Positions 40,401-49,400 of a stretch of 64,000 bases of DNA are shown here, piece after piece. Source of the DNA: Azorinus chamasolen (Eukaryota; Mollusca; Bivalvia; Cardiida; Solecurtidae); contig OY755236.1 of the NCBI GenBank assembly GCA_963576725.1, positions 70,092,379 to 70,156,378 of the forward strand. Reading direction: 5' to 3'. Position 1 is the stretch's first letter. Every line of letters starts with the position of its first letter. The notes below the pieces were generated by a model. The model was not told the origin of the DNA and did no database searches. It was given only the letters and a program-made list of their open reading frames with translations. Both the position numbers and the translations under genes were made by a program.

Positions 40401-43400
40401 TGTAAAATTTTCATGGGAATTTATTGCTTTGACAAAAAAATTAAAAATGTGGAATCAGATCTATATCATGCCATAAGCAAACAGATTAGACCCTTATCAG
40501 TCTCAGACGGTTCCTACAGGATCTGTCTGATTATGGATCTACTCTGTTTGCAAGGAAGTATGTGTTATGCTCAATTTTCTCAAGTATTGTCTGAAAACGC
40601 CTGCCGTTTCCATAAAAAACCCAGCAGAGTAGACTAAGTAATATTACAGAGCAGACCCTGATCAGACGGCTCCTACAGGAGCCATTTCATCTGGGTCTAC
40701 TGTGTTAAGCGTTTATATGAAGGAAAGAGTTATATCGTCGCTGTGCTGACAAAACCTCGTATAATGAAAATCACTACTTTTCAGGAGAAGCAAAAAACTG
40801 ATTATTTTTATAAATTCGTCTTTATGTGACAAATAAGGTCTATATTCTGGTACCATATTAAAACACAAATTAATAGATAAAACTATTTATTCTATCATAA
40901 ATGTATGATATTTTTGTACCAAGTTTTGTTCACTTTATGTATATACTAGCTTTTACCACCTATACGATATTTCGTTGTTTATTTTTTATCCGGCGATCAT
41001 GATATACAACAATTTACATTTCACTTGAGTTTAAGCTTTGTACCTTGACACACAAAGAAAAGGACAGACCTATGCTCTATGTACCACAATACATGCACTG
41101 ACATAATCTGCATGTGTTTTGATGTTTAATGTCATTGCTCCGCATGCTTGAAGTGTAAAATTTATACGAGGTTTTGATATTGAAAAATTCAGACCAATAA
41201 ATATACAAAGTTTAGTCACGGGCGAGTTTTGACACTTTTCACTGGTCGATTGGCTGATATTTTGACAAGATGTGGGCATTGTACATTTAAATCAGAAATT
41301 GTGAAAAAACGATTTTAGGCCAAAATGGATATACGAGGTTTTGTCAGCACAGCGACGATATGACTAGCTTTAGATCATACATTCATCATTTTTAGGTAGC
41401 AGGTAAGTCGAGTAAAACGAACGATCAATGACTGTAGTAAAGACGATTTTAATAAATCCCAACGTTTCGCCTACAGTCTAACCTACTGTAAGCAGTCAGT
41501 CTAGGGAAGTGGCCACTTTGGACGCTTACAGCAGGTGACTGCCTAAACCAGGTGCAGGTTACCTAGCATACTTTCGAGTAAATATGACGGAGACATGTAT
41601 TATGTGTACAGTGATGTCTTGTTAATCCGGAATTTGTTAATCTGGAAAACTCGTGATCCGGACGAAAGATGGGGGGACGGATTTTTTGTGCAGTAAATTG
41701 ACTCGTTACATCCGGAAATCCGGAACCGACATAGATTTCCGGTAACCAATCTATGTACTTACCTGTATTTGTGACTCGTTAATCCGGCCGGGTACGTAGC
41801 CCCGGGGCTTAATTACCCAACCCTGACACTTAACAATAGTGCACCGCGTAGGTGCGAATTCTTGTGTTTACAATCACGGGCATGGGTAAAACAACCCCGA
41901 CTGTGTGCAAACTGTTTAATTGGTTTGACATTCTTTAATGTTCTTTAATGTTCCTTAATGAGATGAATACTCGCCCAATTAACTTGTTATGTTAAAACCA
42001 CGCCGCCATCGTTAAACTGTTAATCACCTGAAATTATTTGCTAATTCAGAAATTACAAGGCTATATTAAACAAGAGATGTTTGTAAAACATGTATACCCC
42101 CCCAGACCCCCTGACCTTTGATCTAGTGACCTCAACTATAGAGGTCATCTAGCGGTCATGACTAATCACCACAGCAACTTTGAAGATCCTAAGCCAAACC
42201 ACTGATCATTTATTGATCTGAAAACATTTCACATATTAAGGTCATGGTGACCTTGACCTTTGACCTAGTGACCTCAACAACTATAGGGGTCATCAAGTGG
42301 TCACAACCAACTACCACAGCAAGTTTGAAGATCCCGAACCAAACCATTGAGCAGTTATTCATTGGAAACCATTTCATCAGTTAAGGTCATGATGACCTTG
42401 ATCTTTGACCTAGTGACCTCAAAATCAATAGGGGTCATCTAGTTGTCATGACCAACCACCACAGCAAGTTTGAAGATCCTAAGCCATACCCTTGAGCAGT
42501 TATTGATCGCAAACCATTTCACCAGTTAAGGTCATGGTGACCTTGACCTTTGACCTAGTGACCTCAAAAATATTAGGGGTTATCTACTGGTCATGACCAA
42601 CCACCACAGCAAGTTTGAAGATCCCGAACCAAACCATTGAGCAGTTATTAATTGGAAACCATTTCATCAGTTAAGGTCATGATGACCTTGATCTTTGACC
42701 TAGTGACCTCAAAAGCAATAGGGCTCATCTAGTTGTCATGACCAACCACCTAAGCAAATTTGAAGATCCTAAGCCAAACCCGTGAGCAGTTATTGATCAG
42801 AAACCATTTTACAAGTTAAGGTCATGGTGACCTTGTCCTTTGACCTAGTGACCTCAAATACAATAGGGGTCATCTAGTTGTCATGACCAACTACCGCAGC
42901 AAGTTTGAAGATTCTAAGCCAAACACTTGAGCAGTTATTGATCGGAAACCATTTGACCAGTTAAGAGCATGGTGACCTTGACCTTTGACCTAGTGACCTA
43001 AAAATCAATAGGGGTCATCTAGTGGTCATTACCAACCACCACAGCAAATTTGAAGATCCTAGGTCAAACCCTTGAGCAGTTATTGATCGCAAACCATTTC
43101 ACCCTTTACGGTCATGGTGACCTTGACCTTTGACCTAGTGACCTAAAAAACTATAAGACTCATCTAGTTGTCATGACCAACCACCTAAGCAAATTTGAAG
43201 ATCCTAAGCCAAACCCTTGAGCAGTTATTGATCAGAAACCATTTTACCAGTTAAGGTCATGGTGACCTTGACCTTTGACCTAGTGACCTCAAAATCAATA
43301 GGGGTCATCTAGTGGTCATGACCAACCACCACAGCAAGTTTGAAGATCCCAAGCCAAACCCTTGAGCAGTTATTGATCGGAAACTATTTCACCATTTTAG

Positions 43401-46400
43401 GTCATGGTGACCTTGACCTTTGACCTAGTGACCTCAAAAACAATAGGGGTCATCTACTTGTCATAACCAACCACCACAGCAAGTTTGAAGATTCTAGGCC
43501 AAGTCGTTTATTAGGTATCTTTCGGAAACCATCGATCGACCGACCGACCGACCGACCGACCGACCGACCGACCGACATGTGCAAAGCAATATACCCCCAT
43601 TTTTTCAAAAGGGGGGTATAATTAGGGATTCCCGCTAGGTTTTCCCTAAGATTCTAACTCACGCGTGAGCTGGCTGGTTCCGGACTTCCGCCTTACAAGT
43701 ACATGTACGCGGATGGAATATTCGGAAAACCAGTCGTCAAACATGGAGACCTACGTCGATTTTACAAAATTTGCCCGCAGGCAAATTCGATAATCCACAT
43801 TGTATTACTCAAATGAGAGAACTGACACTTATGGATAGGGTGCAAAAAGCATTTAGAACGACAAACAAGGCAATTAATTTGATATGACTTGCGATTATTA
43901 CGGGCTTATGCACACATGAACGTTACAAGAAAAGACTTCTTGATGCGAAAGTCAATGTGTACATATACATATATAATGTTTATGATTGTCAGAGTTGATA
44001 TGTGTACATATACATATACAATGTTTATGATTGTCAGAGTTGATATTTTGCAGCATACGACGGTGATTTGTTAATCCGGAAAATTTGTTTATTGAGAAAT
44101 TTCGCCGGGAACAAACGTTTCCGGATTAAAAAGACATCACTGTATACTAATTGATATTTATAAAGATCGTTCTGACCTAATATGCCAGTAATAATCGCAA
44201 GTCATATCAAATTAATTGCCTTGTTTGTCGTTCTTCATCCTTTTTGCCCCTTATCCACAAGTGTCAGTTCTCTCATTTGTGTAATACAATGTGGATTATC
44301 GAATTTGCCTGCAGGCGAATTTTGTAAAATGGACTTAGGGCTCCATGTTTGACATGACTGGTTTCCCCCCGACTATTCCATTCGCTTACATGTACTTGTA
44401 TCACGGATGTCGGGAACCAGCCAGCTCACGCGTGATTTAGAATCTTAGGGAATTCCTAGCGGGAATCCCCAATTAATCTGCTGTGAACAACCGACATGCT
44501 TTGTAAACAAACAAAAGAAACTGTGATAATTGAATAAGGGGGCCAAATTGGCCATGACCGTTAGTTGTATGCATTCTTGCGGACCGATAGCCATGAAACT
44601 TGTTTACAGTAACGCTTTACAATTGTAGAACTACTGGCCGCTTACACCAGTGTGTATATACTATATGCCATTTGGGATGAAATAGATTGGCCGTGTTAGG
44701 CAGGTGACCATTTATACCAGGTGTAATATATAGCGTTTTTCATTGGGAGGGTCCTGTAGTGGCCGCTTACAGCAGTGTGGCCACTGATACAAGGTAAACG
44801 CTGAACCAGCTTAGACTGTATACAATAGCCTTCATCAGGGATCATTTATCATTTTTGTCAAAAACCATGACAGAATTGTCAAACAATAACATGTTTCATT
44901 ACACAACTCACATTTGTGTTCTGTGACCCATACTAGCCAGTGAAGGTGTTTTTCCAAGGGAAGAGAAATCTATGTGTAATCTGCCACGGTAGTTCTGGTC
45001 ACTTTCTGAAGATGGAAAAAACACATACAAACAACTTGTGTATGGCATTTATGATTTAACCCTTTAAGCCTTGAATATTCATGTAAGAAATAATGATATC
45101 ATGAATATTAATTAGATTGTATTTTACAATCGCACATGGGCACAGGATTTTTTGGCCATAGTATAACCTGTAGAATCATATTTATTAATTCATAAGCAAA
45201 CAGATCAGACTCTGATCTGGCGGTTTCTAACTTTTTACAGGACATAACAGACCTGAGCCATCTGATCTTGGACTGCTCTGTTTGCAAAGGTTCAACCTAC
45301 AATTAACTCTTTACAATTAATTTTTCGTCTGCAACAATTCTTAAAATAAACTTACTCTCAATTTTTTGGCAAAAATATGGTCAAGATGACAAACAGTTTG
45401 GATCCAGATGAGATGCCGCATTATGCGGCGTCTCATCTGGATCCAAACTTTTTGCATAGGTAATCACAGTTTCACCACTAGCGTGCAAAGAGTTAAAGAA
45501 ATTTGTGTTGTACTGTTCCAGAATATTAATCCCATGACCATGAAAAGCAAGATCTGGAAGTTACTGTGGCCATGGTTTATCTCAGTAGCCTATGTTTAAA
45601 AAACGTTGTTACTTAACCCGTTACCTGATGAATATTCATGTAAGAAATAATGACATCATTAGCAGACATTATAAATATTTATTAGCTGTATTTTTATAAC
45701 GGCAGGGCTTTCCCCAGGCCCTTTTCGCATGACGGGCCCGACATTCGATCTTTGTCGGTGGCGAAAATCCGACACCTCTTAATTTCTCCGACATGTAAAA
45801 ATTCTCGAGCCGACGCCCTTTCAAACGTGTTTGTTTATATATCATTTTAAGTGACAAGTATACACACAGACTTCCCTTGGTGTTGCAGTGTCTCAAGCTA
45901 TCAGCCAACACCCGCAGCGCGTGCCGTACGCATGGATGATTGCATGTCGCGTGTAAACAATTAACCGCTGAAGCAGTACAGAGGTGCGATATGGTTAAAT
46001 GAACAAACAATTCAGCCCATTGAGAAGAAGGTTCCAGAAAGTCAAACCAACAAAAACAACGAATGTCGGGAGCAGACACGAAATCGGGGAAAAACATTCG
46101 CTGGCTCACTGAAAGTTGTCTTGTATAGGCTACCGATTTTAATAACTGTAATTGGACTATTTACGTGGACTCCACTTGAATTTGTTCTGCATACTCGATT
46201 TATATCGGAATGAAGAACTTCCATTCCTTGTACACGTATGATTAAATCAAATTTCTTCTTGATTTGTAAAGGCCGAATGTACGTAAGCACATGACGTTTG
46301 AAATAACTATGACCTGCACTGGCAAAACTACCGATAATTTGACAAGATTCATCAATATTTAGAAAACATTTTACCATCTGATTAATTTGTCAAATAATAT

Positions 46401-49400
46401 GGATAAAAATACTTGAATATTTAATAATGACTGTTGGAACTGAAGTTCGATGCGAGCGTCCAAGGGACACGTCGTCCCGGCCGATTTCAATGTCAATTAA
46501 ATTTGTTACACGATGTTACCATGTAATGCGCATACTGAGTGAATATTGACTATTCAGTATAAATCTCAATAAATACACGATGTAATGCGCATACTGAGTG
46601 AATATTGACTATTCAGTATAAATCTCCATAAATACATCTTTGCAAACAGAGTAGATCCAGATTAGACGATTTCTATAGGCACTGACTGATAAGGATCTAC
46701 ACTCTTTCTACCAAACAGTAGTTTAGATCCTGGTTTATAGCTTCTGACCATATATTATGCAAAATTGTCTAGAATAAAGGTATTGAATTTGGTTCGGGTT
46801 TTTTGGGGGGGAGGGGGGGGGGGGGGGGTGGGTTCATAGATCTTTATCTAATATTGGTTTTGAAGGTAGTCTCATGTTACTTCCATGGTACATAGTCAGA
46901 CTCTTTTCACAAGCTTCACCTTTTTTCAGGCTTTGAGAGATGATTCTCTGAACTGAAACGTTAAAAGGACCAGTGTCACATACATCAACATCCAATCCCT
47001 TCTGACGACTTTCATACAAGGTCTTCTAACATTGAAATTTCCATACCATGAGGCTGTGAAAATGTGGACAGCAACCAAGCACAGGCCTTTCAGTGTGATA
47101 GTGAATTTTCCAAATATTGAAACTACATGTAGTTCAGACCAGAAGTTTTAAGCAATTAAGACTTAAGTATACAGTGTCTGATCTACTTGCAAAAAAAATT
47201 ATCTTTGTGGATTTGCAAAAGAACACGTTTAAAAGTTTCGTGCAAGGAAGGTGGTGCTGTGGTTGTAGTTATGTTTAATGTATATTCTGTTTTTTTGTAC
47301 AAACATGTGCAATAAAAATGCTTTCAAGAGCCCTACTATAGCTTTTACTTTATATCAGAAAATGCAAAATATTCACCATGATAACCTCATTTTTTTCAAA
47401 ATTTTCGCCGCGGCGCTAGGCAGGAGGGGGAACCCCTCCCGCACCCACCCCCTACAACTAAAAAACGACATCCCTTCCTAAAATCCTGGGGAAAGCCCTG
47501 AACGGCACATGAACATAGGATACTTTGGCCATTGCAGAAACTGTAGAATCAGACCTATTTTAGTCGTAAGTAAACTTCTAGCAGACCCTGATAAGACAGC
47601 TGATCAGAAGTGTTTGTCAAAGAAATGGTTAACAGCACCTGTGTATAACTTAATCACTTTAACTGATAAAATGATGGCTTCAAGAATGAAATAGTAGCAG
47701 GTGCACCATATTTTCAGCTTCTTAAAACTATTTTACTGATAGACGCCAATACAGAATAGACAGATCAGAAAGCTCCTGTAAGAACTATCTGATCCGGGTC
47801 TGCTCTATTTCCCTATAAAATTACATAGATCTGATTCCACAGTTACTGTCAATGCCGATGGATACTCCAAAGTTTGTACCAAATATTAATAGTGGTATTC
47901 AATTACATTGATTTGCAGAAACAAGCTTTGATCAGGGGTGTGATTACTAAAACTATTGAGGGGAGGAAAATGCCCTAACCCCCCTTAAATGATATTCCAA
48001 AACCATCAGCAGGGGTGTAAAAAAAATTCAAAAGCTACTTGCCCTGCAGGACTAGTGACCACTGAAATCCACTCGCCCTTATGCAACTTTCACTCACCCT
48101 TGATTTTTCATACATATGTACTCTTTAAAAAACGGTGTGATCTATATCATATGAAGTTGATTATGAACGGAGATAAAAATTTAAAGTATATATTTTTATT
48201 GCAAAAAATAAGCCTGTTTAAACTTCAAATCACCAAGTCATGTAGGATCAGTGCAACTTTGTATGATCTATTAAATCAGTGAAGTGTTCAGCAAATGGTT
48301 GGATTCCAAACTTTTTTCAATCAAACAGTCATCAAAACGTGGCATAAACACATCAATTGCTTTCAGGTATGAACCTAATTACTGTAATTAACACACCCTA
48401 CGCTAGCCTATAATACTATACAATTGCCAGTTTGACGGAAGCATTTTTTTCCATAAAGTCCAGTTTGACGAACCAGTAGTTTGACGAAACCACCATACTC
48501 CCATTTAGCCCATTCAAACTCATTGAACCATTTTTCTTGATCTCGTACTTTATGATACTATTTCTATGGTTCTTTCTGTCTTTTCTCTTTCTTTTTCCTT
48601 TTTGTCATCATCTCCAACCCATGCTTCCCCACCGGAGAACGAATGAAAGCTTGTTTGTTTAGACATTTTGACATATTGCGGGTAAATCTTACGGTGCTTC
48701 CGGTTTTTTTGGCCTCTAAAATTTTTTCTCGTTTTAATTAGGTACGAAAGCGTTGAAGGTTTAAATCAAGAATTTTTCACAGTTTAACGGATTATTGTAC
48801 TGAAAAATGATATAAAGCTGTTATGTATATTTTAATTTCATAACACGATTGAGTATTTGAACGACCACTTGAAATATTTAACACAAATAAACTTCCTTTG
48901 GCGAAACATTTCTACTTGGGCCGAATATGTCTCGCTAGGTAACAGGTGCGCTTAAATCGGAATGCCTCTAAATTCTTTGTAGGTATTATTAAGTGTGACA
49001 TATGCAAAGACTTTTCGGGCGGTTTAATTTGCAATTTAAGGTATTTTACTCAAGGTTATCAATTGGGAAAATGTCAGATCCAAACATCCACTCGCCCTTT
49101 GGGGCGAGCATATTTTTTAAAGCACTCGACCGACTCCAAAACCTACTCGCATTGGCGAGTGGAATTTTACACCCCTGATCAGATCTGAGCTGATCTCATT
49201 GAATGTGACAACTTTTGTGATTTGGATTTCAAGCTCAAAGGAATGAATTCCTCTGAAAGGAGGAAAAAATCACACACCTGTTTGATGCAGAGTATTTAAT
49301 GCAAAATTTATACCCGGACCGTTAGTACTTTGCCATTGACATGAGTCATTCCTAGATATATGAAGTATGAATGGACATCTTAGAATTTCTTCCAACTATA

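Larger units (their letters stand above)
41474..44818 (+). mobile_element. TA-flanked element, 3.3 kb, host of a nest
   Basis: CAGTCTAA at 41474 and TTAGACTG at 44818, each flanked by TA. Shared subterminal CTGTAAGC and GTGGCCAC motifs. Pogo/mariner-like by target site only. Contains the next three entries and H1. Intron 2. Confidence 0.5.
45703..47500 (+). mobile_element. hAT-like non-autonomous element, 1.8 kb, 5-bp duplication AACGG
   Basis: Terminal repeats CAGGGCTTTCCCCAGG and CCTGGGGAAAGCCCTG, perfect over 16 bp. Flanks are AACGG at 45698-45702 and 47501-47505. Removing the element and one AACGG restores the MITE sequence TTTTTATAACGGCACATGAA. No transposase was recognised; the unexplained minus-strand frame 46834-47019 and a 146-codon frame at 45669-46109 are not similar to anything I know. 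Intron 1. Confidence 0.75.
45613..47632 (+). mobile_element. TTAA MITE split by the hAT-like element
   Basis: TTAACCCGTTACCTGATGAA to GAAATGGTTAA; hairpin partly lost. Confidence 0.7.

Noticed and set aside
45669..46109. Longest open frame in the window (146 codons, minus)
   Set aside because: Runs across the terminal repeat of the hAT-like element into the flanking MITE, has no recognisable domain, and is compositionally like surrounding DNA.
46834..47019. 61-codon minus-strand frame with plausible composition
   Set aside because: Lies inside a non-autonomous element, has no splice partners seen, and shows no family resemblance. Kept only as a note.
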